NCBI GenBank assembly: GCA_951812925.1
Contig: OX638370.1
Coordinates: forward strand, 35,839,948 to 35,903,947
Direction of reading: 5' to 3'
Length of the DNA: 64,000 bases
Source: Calliopum simillimum
Taxonomy: Eukaryota > Arthropoda > Insecta > Diptera > Lauxaniidae
This document shows positions 24,992 through 36,600 of this stretch, in pieces (the stretch's first letter is position 1; each line of letters opens with the position of its first letter). The translations under genes were made by a program, and so were the position numbers. Below the pieces are notes generated by a model, which saw only the letters and a program-made list of their open reading frames with translations, was not told the DNA's origin and did no database searches.

Positions 24992-26240
24992 TAATACTGG
25001 CTGATTCGAACTGTTACCAACTTCAGATAGACTTATCTGACAGATGGAACATGACAGCTGTCTAAAAATTGGCATGATGTTAGTTCATTCTATTGTCAAC
25101 AAGTAACCAAAAGCATTTGCGCGTCAATTTATTGAAAATAAAAAATTTTCGAAATGGAATTCAAACGTAATAGTGTGATTGTTCTTTATTTGGCTGGAAA
25201 ATCGCAACCAGCAATTGTTCGTGAGCTGAAACATTTAAAAGTGAATAAAATGTTTGTGTATCGGACCATAACACGTTACAATGGTACCGGCAGCGTTGCC
25301 AAACGACATGGTGGTGGTCGGAAAATAACTGCAACATCACCAGAAATGGTCCGAAAGGTGAAGGCCAGAATTGAGCGAAATCCGAGACGCAGTGGCAGAC
25401 AAATGGCTGCCGAGCTGAAAATATCGCGTGAACGAATGCAACACATATTGTCAAACAAGCTCGGACTAAAGGCCCTCAAGTTCCAAAAGGCGCATGATCT
25501 CACTCCTGCTCAAAAAAAAGTTAGGCTCGATAGAGCCAAGGAGTTGTTGCGCTTGCACGCCGCCGGAAATCTGTCACAAATTGTCTTCTCTGATGAGAAA
25601 AATTACTGTATCCAGCAATATGTAAACAAACAAAATGATCGGGTTTACTTGACAGAGAGGTCCTACGAAAATTTTAATGTTCGTTTGGCCACCAGGACGT
25701 AGGCACCACCGCATGTGATGGTTTGTGCTGCAGTGACTGCTGATGGGCGCTCACCACTCGTTTTTTTGGCCGCTGGCGTCAAAGTAAACGCCCAGGTGTA
25801 TCGTGAATCAGTGTTGGAGGGTGCACGCAAACATTTCGGTCGCAAGCCATGGACATTCCAACAAGACTCGGCACCGTCACACAAAGCTCGTGTGAATCAA
25901 GAATGGTTAGAAAAAAACGTTCCTAGCTTCATTTCTGCTCAACAATGGCTCTCATATTCGCCTGATGCGAATCCGCTGGATTTCTCAATCTGGTATATGT
26001 TGGACAGGAAGGTCTTGACTAAAAAATACCAGAGCGTTGATGCGCTAAAAGTGGCCCTTCAACGAGAATGGCGCAAACTTCCACAAAATCAAATTCCAAA
26101 GGTGGCCATATCGAAAATCTCAAGTAGATTCTTAAAATTTGAACATTTCCCAACAATTATAGCGTTTGATCAATAAAATCTGTGCATGGAAACTAAAAAT
26201 AGTCTTTTGAATTGGTAACACTTCGAATCAGCCACCCTGT
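24992..26240 (+). mobile_element. maT (DD37D) Tc1/mariner-superfamily transposon
   Basis: The right terminus (26211-26239, reading TTGGTAACACTTCGAATCAG then CCACCCTG) is followed by TA. Its complement matches the left end (about 24992-25020, TGGCTGATTCGAACTGTTAC) except for decay of the outermost bases there. The element is about 1.25 kb and encodes one transposase with 37 residues between the second and third catalytic Asp, the spacing that defines the maT group. It sits between the 91-aa gene and WDR70. Confidence 0.9.
25154..26176 (+). pseudogene. maT transposase with one in-frame stop
   Basis: The frame would encode 340 residues and is broken only by TAG at 25700-25702; both halves are in the same frame. 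In order: an N-terminal helix-turn-helix (SVIVLYLAGKSQPAIVRELK, then YRTITRYNGTGSVAKRHGGG with the GRPR-like spacer), a second HTH (GRQMAAELKISRERMQHIL), then the DDD catalytic domain with VFSDEKNY, FQQDSAPSHKA and YSPDANPLDFSIW. The spacing between the last two Asp is 37. All three catalytic Asp are present. The single lesion means the copy is young or has been kept; the protein as written is truncated before the second Asp. Confidence 0.93.
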
Positions 26241-26241
26241 A

Positions 26242-26778
26242 GGGCCATTCCGGTAAAGACAGCACTAAGACTTTCGTAATACATTTCAGAAATACTTTCA
26301 AAGACTTTTGGTATTCTGGCGAAAAAGTATTGTAAAAAAAGCTCATAAATTCACCACAAATTGTGCAGGGAAAAAGGACAAGTCAACTTTTTTCAGCACT
26401 TTTGTGATTTTGACCTTGAAGATGAAATTTTTTCGATTTTATGTGCACAATTTTTGTTGGCCATGACAAGAGCTACAACTTTGCTTCAGAGAGAAAAACA
26501 AAATTTCGAACGGTTTTCAAAATATGAGCCTGAGAAAATGATTATTTTTCCGAAAAAATCACATTTTGGCAAAAAAAAGATTGCACGTGTAGGTGCAAAC
26601 ACATATCTCATATTTTTTGGTGTACTATCACGGGAAGATAGTGGAAATTGGTTATATTTCCATGACTTCATAAATTACACACAGTGTTATTACACCATAT
26701 TTTTTTGACACATTTATTTTTTAAATTCCTATAATTTAGAAAATATTCAATCAATTTCATCATTCCATTCCAATCCCA
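26242..26778. other. Intergenic between maT element and WDR70
   Basis: The minus-strand AATAAA of WDR70 is at 26713-26718, about 60 bases past its stop. An open frame at 26361-26708 has no domain and low-complexity Lys/Phe content. Nothing else is recognised. Confidence 0.55.
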
Positions 26779-28866
26779 TTACTCATTCTTCGCCTTCTTG
26801 GCTTCTGGCTCTTCGCTGTTGTTTTTCGATGCCGATGACGTGCCTGTTCCTTCCGAAAATATTGGCAAAGGTTGCGTTTGCTTGTATGCTGGTGCAATCC
26901 AATAAGGATTCTCTGCTGCATCCTTGGCATATTTTAATATTGCCTCACGGGGATCTTGATCATCGTCAACTCGTTTGCTTAAACCCAAGTTGCGTATAAC
27001 ATATGAAGAAAGTGTACCGCCTGACGATGCAACACGTCCACCTTGCCCACTAGTTATAGGCAAATCGGGACGTCGTGATTTCACTGGATCCATACGTTCT
27101 TTTTCCAGTTTTTTACGTGATGACTTGGAACGTTCTTGACGGAACATAGGCAAAGCATGAGGTGTAATTATCTGTGTCACACCTACCATTTCAGTGTGTT
27201 TCTTTTTGCGGTAGGTCTTTACTACACACAACTTAGCACCACGGAAACTTCGCTGCTCATCGTAGTAACATTTGACAACGCCATTGCCACAACCAATGAA
27301 TATTTGATTAAGTTTTGGATGCCAAAGGGTTTTAACTATATGTGAATCGGTGACATTTATGCGTTTTACCTCTTCAAAGGTTTGAGTGTTGTAAAAAAAA
27401 AGATTTGCATCTTTTCCGTCCTTGGGCAAAGACTCACCGGCAACAAGCATGCGGTCATCAGGACTGAAACAACAGTCAGTGGTATCATAGCGGGAATACA
27501 GGTCTGACCAGGTATGCAGGGGCTGTTTAAGGGAGCGTATATCCCAAAGTTTCATCGTTTCGTCATTGGAGCGTGTAGCAATTTGTGTGCCTAGAAATCA
27601 AAATATTTATTAAGGAAAACAAGAACACTGGACTAAAAAATTTTCAGTTTAACTAACCAAGGTAGGAAAATACGATTGAGGTTATTTCAGATCCCTTTTG
27701 GTGTGCATCGCGCAAACAGTGCGTCGTATTTACATACATTTTACGTGTATCCCAAGTCTGTATAGAGCCATCAACACAACCACATGCAATTAGCGTTGCA
27801 TCTCGATTGTAAGTGCATGCAGAAGCATTTGTTTTAAGACCACCCTGTGTTCTTGTCTTTATCACTTGTCGCTGTTCTTTTGCCTTCAAACCATTCCAAA
27901 TGCGTAGTGTACCATCTAATGCAGCGGTGAGAAATTCTTCACGCGTAAATGGATGCCAACATCCGGAAGTCAACTGCGCTGTATGACCTTTTGTGCGAGA
28001 CATATCGCTTATATATTGATCCCCCTTAACGCATTCCATTTTTTCAAACCCATCGCGGTCGAGAATTTTTGCCTGCGAGTTACCGGACACTACGAGTATC
28101 ATGTCTCCAGTTATAGAATAATGCAACGCGCGTATGGGATAGTTTTCACATGGTTGTATAGTGCGAAAGCTACGCATGGATGAGTCCATTCCAGCGAAAT
28201 CCCAGAAGCACATATCATAATCAATAGAACCGGAGACTAAACGGCCACCAGAAGGATCACTTGCCAACGCTAGTATGGCATGCGTACCATGCTGCATTTG
28301 AACTTCGTGACTATTTGGTATTTTATTCTCAAGATAGTCATCATCATCACCATCATCATCGTCATCATCATCGGAGGCATCGCGTTGGGCTTTGTCTTGT
28401 CCATCAATATCTTTGGCTTCACCTGTTTGCACAGCAGCGGTGGGTAGTGGACCAAATGGTGCTTCTTCATCGGAATTTACATCTTCAGAATTAGCTACTG
28501 ATGCTGCAATTGGTGCTACCTCACGTGCTTTGGCTATTTGTTCCTACAACAAAAAATTTTATCATCAACCTAACAAAATATCTTAAGGTGCATTTTACAT
28601 ACATTTATATCGAAGACCTTTGCAGTTTTACGTCCAAAACCTGATATCCCCATAATATCCTTTAAATGCTGGCTTTCCAAATCCTCTGTTACATCTTCAA
28701 CTTGTCGCTGCATTTGAGTTTTATCAATTTTTTTGAAACCAATTAATACGGTACCGGCATCCGATGAACTACTTGTACTTGCATCCTTGACATTATCAAC
28801 TTTTTTATCTGTTTCTGCGCTTAAGTTTAATTTAATTTTACCAAATGATATTTTTCCTCGATTCAT
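26779..28866 (-). CDS. WDR70: WD repeat-containing protein 70
   Basis: WDR70 is a nuclear WD40 protein; in other eukaryotes it acts with the CRL4 ubiquitin ligase in histone H2B ubiquitination and DNA-break repair. Minus-strand exons are 28603-28866, 27658-28543 and 26779-27590, all GT-AG and in frame, giving 653 aa (human is 654). The N-terminus MNRGKISFGKIKLNLS and the segment IMGISGFGRKTAKVFDIN are family marks. An acidic run (seven Asp, Gly, four Asp) precedes the propeller. WD repeats begin at about residue 160 (HGTHAILALASDPSGGRLVS, YDMCFWDF, HPFTREEFLTAALDGTLRIW, DGSIQTWDTR, NDETMKLWDIR, LFFYNTQTFEEV). The C-terminus is basic then acidic. The divergent neighbour SERAC1 starts 1.8 kb away. 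Confidence 0.94.
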
Positions 28867-29069
28867 TTTAATACTTTTCGCAAGCTATTGTCTTTTAATT
28901 CATATATTTAAGTTTTTTATCGATTTTGCAAATTCCAAAACCTGATACCAATACAAAACAAATTACAAATAAACTTCAACAGCTGATTCTATTTAAGAGT
29001 TGCCATCAGAATTTAAGAATTGGGTTGAGTTGTCAACATAAATATGAATTTTGACAGTTCTACGAGTTT

Positions 29070-29275
29070 TTTTTAGCTGTGTGTTAGACGACATTTTTCT
29101 GTGTTTAATTAAGCGCTTTCTGAGAAACGTATGGGAAAGCAACAACTAAAGTGCTTAATTTAACACAGATAAATTTGCTACTTAATTATTAAGCACAAAG
29201 TTAACTTTTGATGCTGCCATACTACACTGAAAATTAGCTGTGCTTAATACGATTTTAACATAGTGGTACATTTTT
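29070..29275. repeat. 200-bp dispersed repeat, copy 1
   Basis: Shares an ordered series of blocks with 29655-29875: TAGCTGTGT, GAAACGTA.GGGAAAG, AACAACTAAAGTGCTTAATT, TAACACAGATAAATTTG, AAGCACAAAGT, GCCATACTACACTGAA and ATTTTAACATAGTGG. A weaker relative lies near 1690-1730. CTTAATTTAACACAGATAA recurs within the family. Confidence 0.8.
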
Positions 29276-29516
29276 ACTGATTGTCTTGGCAAGCGGAGAG
29301 AAGAGGTGCGGAAACGTAAGCAGAATAAAGTAAAACAATATAAAAAGGAGATAGCACACAAACTTGTTTTAGAAGAACAGTGATAACTACGTGTTAACAC
29401 GCTGCTATCCAAAGCACAGCTTTTATTATTTTCGAGTTGCGAGGTTTTCGAGGAATTTACAAGTTTTTTGGAATACCCTCAATGTTTTCGTAATTTACAC
29501 GGCACGGGCACGTAGG

Positions 29517-29591
29517 GCATGTCAAATTTCTAGGCAAGCGGAGGGAAGTGGTACTTTCATTTCCCTTCGTTTGCCTACAAATTTGACGTGC
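29517..29591. repeat. 75-bp hairpin repeat
   Basis: GCATGTCAAATTTCTAGGCA and AGCGGAGGGAA at the left pair with TTCCCTTCGTTTGCCTAC and AAATTTGACGTGC at the right, so the arms are about 31 bases with a 13-base loop. It is the best copy of the family found at 1085-1135 and 1994-2043. Confidence 0.8.
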
Positions 29592-29654
29592 ACTACTATA
29601 AGAGATCGAACGTCAAAGTGTAAAGACCTTTTTTTCGAGCTAGTCCCTTTTTTA

Positions 29655-29875
29655 TATCGATATATTAGCTGTGTTTTAGACAATGGTTTTCGGTGTTTTT
29701 TGTGAAACGTAAGGGAAAGTAACAACTAAAGTGCTTAATTTAACACAGATAAATTTGTGCGTTTAATTATAAAGCACAAAGTATACTGTTTATGTTGCCA
29801 TACTACACTGAATATATATTGAACATTAGCTGTGTTTAATAAGATTTTAACGTAGTGGCACCACATACGCTGCAA
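29655..29875. repeat. 200-bp dispersed repeat, copy 2
   Basis: Direct repeat of 29070-29275 in the same orientation, with roughly one change per five to ten bases. The pair brackets the 29517-29591 hairpin. Confidence 0.8.
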
Positions 29876-30654
29876 AACACAGCTAACGTTTTTGTTTATT
29901 TTTCTTCGCACTTTCTTATTTTCTTTCTTCTTCTTATTCTGACCTTTATGTCAAACTTGTGCTACGTGTTTTTGTTTTTATCTCGGCAAAAAACAATAAC
30001 AACTCGATTTTATAAATAAAAAAAAGAACAATATTTACCGAAGAATCGTACGATATATCAAGGCCGAAACAAATCAAAACAAAATGACAGCCGATGAGAA
30101 AACCCCCATAAAAGCAAACGAAAATGCAAGAAACAGCATAACTCAACAGAAATTTTAATGAATTTCATTCAACAATTGAAATTCGAAGTGAAAAGTTTTG
30201 TGGAAAAAGTTTGCTCTGCTGAATTGAACAACAGAGTTAAAATAAATAGCAGCCAAATTAACATTAAATAAATGAGACAACAAAAGAAATCAGTGCAAAA
30301 GAGAAATAAAGCAATGAAATAAAATACATTAAATTTGTGAAATACTTAAACAAAATATCCGGTGTTACGTTATTGTGAGCAACTAAAAACCAAACTAAAA
30401 AAAGGATCAAGTTGCACAGTGATTTGTTTTTGCAAGAGATAAATAAATAAAAATCTAAACGTTGTGCTTACATTGAAAAGTCAAACTTTGTAAAGTCGGA
30501 TTCATTTCGCAGTCCAGGCTTAAAAAAAATATAACAATTTCAATTCAATTTTATTGAGTCTTAAAATATACATAAATTATTTGACAGAAATAACATAGTT
30601 TTTCACAAAACTCTCGGATTTTGAATTTGTTGTTTCAATAATAAAAAAAAAAAA

Positions 30655-33600
30655 ATGTCCAAAGTGAATATTGCAGAGTTAGCCAATAAGTTCAGACAAC
30701 ATTCAAAGGTGGTGGCCAGCGTTGGGATTTTGACAGCGTAAGTGGAATTAAAATACAAAGTGTGAAGGATTTCGTAAATTTGACACTTGTTGCTTTAACC
30801 CTTTCGTGATTGTTTTTTGCCTAACGGTAATATGTCATTTACGATTTAGTTAAGAGATGGTGTCTCGTATCGACTTAGTGCCTGTGTACACTTACAATGC
30901 TCGTTGTCGTGCGATAGTTAAATTCGATACTAAATTGTCTTCCATATAGTAATTTTTACTTTATAATTCTGGTCCCTTAAAGTTCCGTGGGCCCTCGATT
31001 TGAAGACTCAAATGAGCCGAAAATATTAAATAAAATTTTTCGATACGTTTTCGTGAACATGATAAAGCTCAAGAAATTTCGGGTTAGTTAGTTTTCACGA
31101 TTTTTCACATAAAACTACTCAAAATTAGTCGAAAAACTTCAATATCTTGCTTCGTTTTCGTGATGCCGAGACTTAAATACTAGGAGAATAATGAAGAAAT
31201 TAAAAAAAAGACAACAACAATGCCACCATAGTGAACGACAAAAGCACCAACAACAAAAGCCCTTGAAAAACAAAAAATGAATAACTTGACTTGCTCTCTA
31301 AAAACTTTAAAACTTGATATCTCGAAAACAAAAAAAAAAAAAAAAAAAATATCGAAAAATTTAATTTAATTTTTTAGACTTATTTTCGGTAGTTTTATGT
31401 GAAAACATTGTCAAATCTAAATCTTCTTGAAATTTCTTTAATATTCTCGTATTCTTTAAGCCTTGATATCTCGAAAACGAAGCGAGATATCGGGTAATTT
31501 TATTTAATTTTTTAAACTTTTCAGAAATTTGTGTCTTCTTTTGAATAAACAAAATGACGAAGTAATGGAGCTCTAAGCTGTTTTTAGCTCTCCTAAAAAT
31601 TAAAAAAAAGGTAGTCGACCATACGCTTCCTATTTAATTTTATTTAAATGACGCATTATAAATAGGTATAAGTTCACACCATATATCGTTCACGTCACAG
31701 TACTAACATATACAGATAATTTACTATGTCTTACAAGATATGTGTCATGCGATGCTTATCTGTGTAAATTCACTTTGAGACCACACCCACAAAAGTGTTG
31801 GGGGCTCGTCTGTTGAAAGGACGTATAGATATAAGTTAATTACGTTGAATACTTAGTATCTTTTATTGTTTATTCACTAAAAATTCTTTTTATCTTAAAG
31901 CTATCTATAATTATTCTCGTAGTCTGCAATTTGCTGAAAATCATACGATACAATTTGAAAACCTATAACACATATTTACAATTACATACATAAATACACA
32001 AATATATGCATGTAAAATTGCTTCCGCATTGCAAACATTAGCTGTTTTAAGATACGCACTTATGATTCGCAGCAACTTTTGTTTTATAGCCTTATGGCAC
32101 AAGGAGAGCTGCTCGTGTTTGGTGCTACGTTGGGGGGCCTGATCTACACATGCCGGCAAAAGTGATGTCATATGTTGATGTTTTTGATTTTTAGTTGGGG
32201 AAATGGCGTAGTTAAAAATACTTTTTAGTGCAACAAATAGTTGTTGACGCGTCATGACTAAGATAAGATTTGTAAATATTATTGTAAACAAGAAATACAG
32301 AAATGATTATATACCTGCAAGATAAACAAGTTGTTAACAAAAATAATCATTTAAGAATTGTGCAATAAATGCACTTAAGTCACTTTTTTATTTTTGGCTT
32401 TAAACTTGAAAACAACACACCAATAATGAGCAACAAAATGCAATGTTTGTAGAAATGTTTAATGATCGGACGATCAACACGTTTATACAAATACCAGATC
32501 TGCAAAAGCATGCATCATTCACTGAATAAGTAAATCGATAGATTTTAAAACCTGTTAATTAAATTTCTTTCACTTACCAGGCTTGACTTGACTTGTTTTC
32601 ATAACTGTTCTTCACATATTTGAATGTGATGCAACATTTTTGTATTGAAGCAAATTCTGGTATTTATTTCAGTGCAAAATAGCAATAATAGAGTTTAGCT
32701 ACTACAGCTATAAGCCTTCTTTGCTATGTGCAGGTTTTCCACTCCAGTTAACCTTTTTGACATCATCTTTCACATATTTTTTCAAATCAAATTAAACTTT
32801 TTCCAAATCAAATTTATCTGCCATTTTTACAAATCAAATTCACTTGTTCCAAATTAATATAAACTTTTTCGAATCAAATTAACCTTTTTGGAAATTAAAT
32901 TTACATTTTTGCAAATTAAGTTAACCTTTTGCAAATCAAATCAACTTTTTCCAAATCAATATAAACTTTTTGCAAATCAAATTAACCGTTTTCCACATTT
33001 TAGAAGCTGCTTGATAGACAATATTCAACGATATATAATATGTATAGCCAGAGTTGCTGTAGGTACAGCGATACATATATTATTCTGGAAAAAGTAAATT
33101 TGATTTGAAAAAAAGTTAATTTGATTTGGAGGAGGTTTATTTTGATTTGAAAAGAGTTTAAATTGATTTGAAAAAAGATCAATATGATGTTGAAAATGTT
33201 TAACTAGGAGTGAAAAACCTGTATCAAAAACCTTGAATTTTATTATAAGCATTTTTTGAGGAATGGAATACAAAACTCTCTGGTATTTTAACATGTTTAA
33301 CTTTCAAGAGATGTTAATGTATAACGGATGCATAACCACAAGCGCGTTTTCTTCTGAATTCGTATCCGGGGACCTTCAGCAAATATAATCCATTTAAAAT
33401 AAAAATCGTATGTGGGCCGTTTTTTAGAAATCACACAATTTTAATGAAATTTTCTATATTAAACGAAAAATCATAAAAAACTAAAACAACAAACAAAAAA
33501 CAATGTTGTAATTTTAGATGCATTTTTCGATGCTGAATCCAAAAATAAAAGTTTTTTAAAGATTTTTTTTACTTTTATTTCAAAAAAATGCAACGTTTTT

Positions 33601-36600
33601 TATCTAAATGATTTAAAGTTCAAAAATCTGACTTACTTTTGAAAAAATAATTAAAGTTTGCATGCCTTTACAACGCTGGTAAAAAAACCACCATCAGATA
33701 ACTGATCATTTAACAATAAACGATTATGCCAAATTATAAAAGAACTAATCGAAAAGAAAAAAAAAAATTCGCACAGAAAACCCGTTCAAAACAAAAACAT
33801 CCGATTCTGTTAAAAAGAGATTGGTAGCGAGCAAATCAACAATTTGAAGATTCACATATAAAAATAGTTTTGGTTGACGTACATACAAAATCATTCGATT
33901 CAAAAAATATACTATGCAAAAAAAAAGATCATACGCATATGCTGCTGGGAGTACGCAAAAATAATTATCGAAAAATTGTTTTTATCGCTAGGGGGCTTGG
34001 CACGTGTATGGCTTTGTACTCAATAATATTTGTTGTGTACTAGTTTTTTTGTACTTTTTTTTTGATAAATAAATTCGCAAATAAGCCTTTTTACGTTTTG
34101 CAAATTAGAACTTAAGATTATTAATTTTTTATTGATAAGTTTGCAAAATAATTGAGCGCCATATGTTTTTCTATTTATCATACCACTAAAATAACAAAGT
34201 TCACTTACTTCTTTGAATGTATCTTTATATTGCGAATACAAGAGAACTCGAAAAGCTACTCATTTCATACCTCAAATTAAAAATGAATCAACATCATGGC
34301 GTGATGTTTTTGTGAATATCACACCATAGTGAACACTCAACCAGATTATATATGTACATATGGTTATTCAAATAACAATTTTTGTTTGGTTTATGTTTAA
34401 AAAAAGAAATCAGATAAAGCACATGAATATATCTTTTTAATCAGGTCACTTAAAATACTCGTTCCAGTGTCGCCCCCTTAAAAGACTAAATAATTAAAAA
34501 TCAGTTCCCTGAAATTTTCAGTTCTCTATCTGAAATTTAAAACACAACCCAAGAGCCTTATTATTTTATATATGATTATAATTTCGTTAATCTTAATTGA
34601 ATCATGAATTTCGAAAAGGTCACATCTCCGAAGTTCAAAAGTTTTCAGGAAATGAAAATCGAAAAATACAGAAATATTTAGTTGTTAATGTTATACTCGT
34701 ATATGTAAGTTTTGAAGTTTTAACTATGAGAGATGTGACCTTTTCGAAATTCATGGTATCGAGTACACAAAATTTAAAGAAAAAAACCGTTTTAATTTTT
34801 TGTGAAACTTTCATTTAAGGCATCTTAAATTTAAATTAATAATTAATACTGACTAAAGAAAAAGTTTTCAAAATATGTAGTCTTATTGACTATTTTTTGA
34901 AAAAAGGTCGAAAAACGGTATAGTTTAAAAAGAAAAAAAAAAAAAAACACAATAAACCAAGACAAACACTCATTTTCGATGAACTTGTGGTGCTGAAACC
35001 GAAATCGATGTTAGAATGCATCACTTATGATTTTTGAGATATTATCCTAACCTTAGAGTTCAAAACAACGTTTTAGAGGTTATATTGAAGACACGTGAAA
35101 TACTATACTTTTTTTCGTATTCAAAATATGATTTGGTCATGTATGATTTTTTAAAAAAATGTTATGACCATTTTAAAAAGATGCATGAAGCTTAACATCA
35201 TATCTGGCATCTCTTTAGTAGAGAAGTGCCCTTTTCGAAACTAATTTCAAATGAAAATGGCTTGTTCTCCGACTAAGAGACCAGATATGAGTGCATACCA
35301 TTCTTACGTATAACATGGGGTCTATATGCGTAGATGAAAAAATGCGAAAAAGTCAATATCGAAAAAATTCGGAGATGTGACCTTTTCAAAATTGCACATT
35401 CAATTATTTATGTATAGATATGTGGGGGCTTAAATAACCATTTGTCTTTCGAAAAAGTGTTACTGTTTTATATTAGAAATTTTGATACACCGTCAGAACT
35501 TAACGCTTACATTCTAATCTAAATTATTGACTTAACTCATTACAGTTGTGGTCTAGTCTTATACGAAAAGCATCGCATACAAAATATTCTTTCAAAACTG
35601 GTCGATTCTTCCAATACAAACGATGGTAATAAGAAGCGTCCCGACTATATCTACATTAAATATCATATTTATAAAGAGTCCATACGTAAACTGAAGCAAA
35701 GAGAGGAAGATGAAAAGGTTTGTAATATATTTTTTCCTGAAAATCATGTAACAGCTTTTGATAAAATTTAATTTTCATTAGAAATGGATCAATGTCATTA
35801 TTAATCCAGTTGGAAAATGGTGGAAAGCCTTCAAACACTCTGTAGCTTGGCGTCTACTAAATATTGCACAGACTGGTAATCATCATGAACGTTTAAAAGC
35901 CGTACGACAATTGGCCTTGATTGATCATTTAAAAGATTGGGATTTTCGTCATTTAGCACAAATATGCGATGCACGCACGGCAGTCTCGTTGGCACGTTCC
36001 GGTGCTGACACACGTTGGTTTATGCCCATGCACATGAAGGGTTGCATTAAAAATCCAAAAATCGTATTATCTGATCTGCATAATCTATTGGCGAATATGA
36101 AACCATGTTCCTGCATTGATAACTTTTTTATGAAATATTTTCCAAAACAAGATCAGGAAGTAAGTTGCAACTGAAAATACCAAAAACTTTAAACTATTAT
36201 TCTTAACCAAATCTTTTTTCTTTATATTTTTAGAATGACGTTGAAGAGTTCTTTACACAGTTACAATCACTGTCTGTGCAAGATACTGATTTATTGAAAG
36301 AAATTATATCATTTTTGCATCATTTAACAAAAGACATAAAAAAATCCGAACAAATTATTAGGCAAGGTGGACTCTTACATTTAATCGAGCTAACAAAGAT
36401 TTTCGCTGATGATAATGAAACTTTATCAACTGTATGTAAAATATTGGCTAATCTGTCATTGGTTAAGGATTCAGTTGAACACTTTTTTGTTGCGGGTTGG
36501 ATTGGCGTATTGGCGGAATGGCAAAAGTGTGCAGATCTACGCTTGCAAGTGATTTCGGCCAAAGCAATGGCTAATTTGGATTATGATGATCCTAATCATA

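Larger units (their letters stand above)
28867..30654. promoter_or_regulatory. Region between divergent WDR70 and SERAC1
   Basis: This 1.8 kb gap must contain both promoters and the SERAC1 5' UTR (the AT-rich stretch from about 29950 is a likely UTR). It is invaded by repeats: two direct copies of a 200-bp unit (29070-29275 and 29655-29875), a hairpin at 29517-29591 and an end fragment of the GGAATACCCTCAAT family at about 29437-29485. I could not place a core promoter motif. Confidence 0.55.

Noticed and set aside
26361..26708. 115-codon open frame between the maT element and WDR70
   Set aside because: Lys/Phe-rich, no domain, no splice context, crosses the WDR70 polyadenylation signal; likely chance in AT-rich DNA.
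28270..28494. His- and Met-rich frames within WDR70 exon 2
   Set aside because: Other-frame readings of the GAT-repeat that encodes the WDR70 poly-Asp run.
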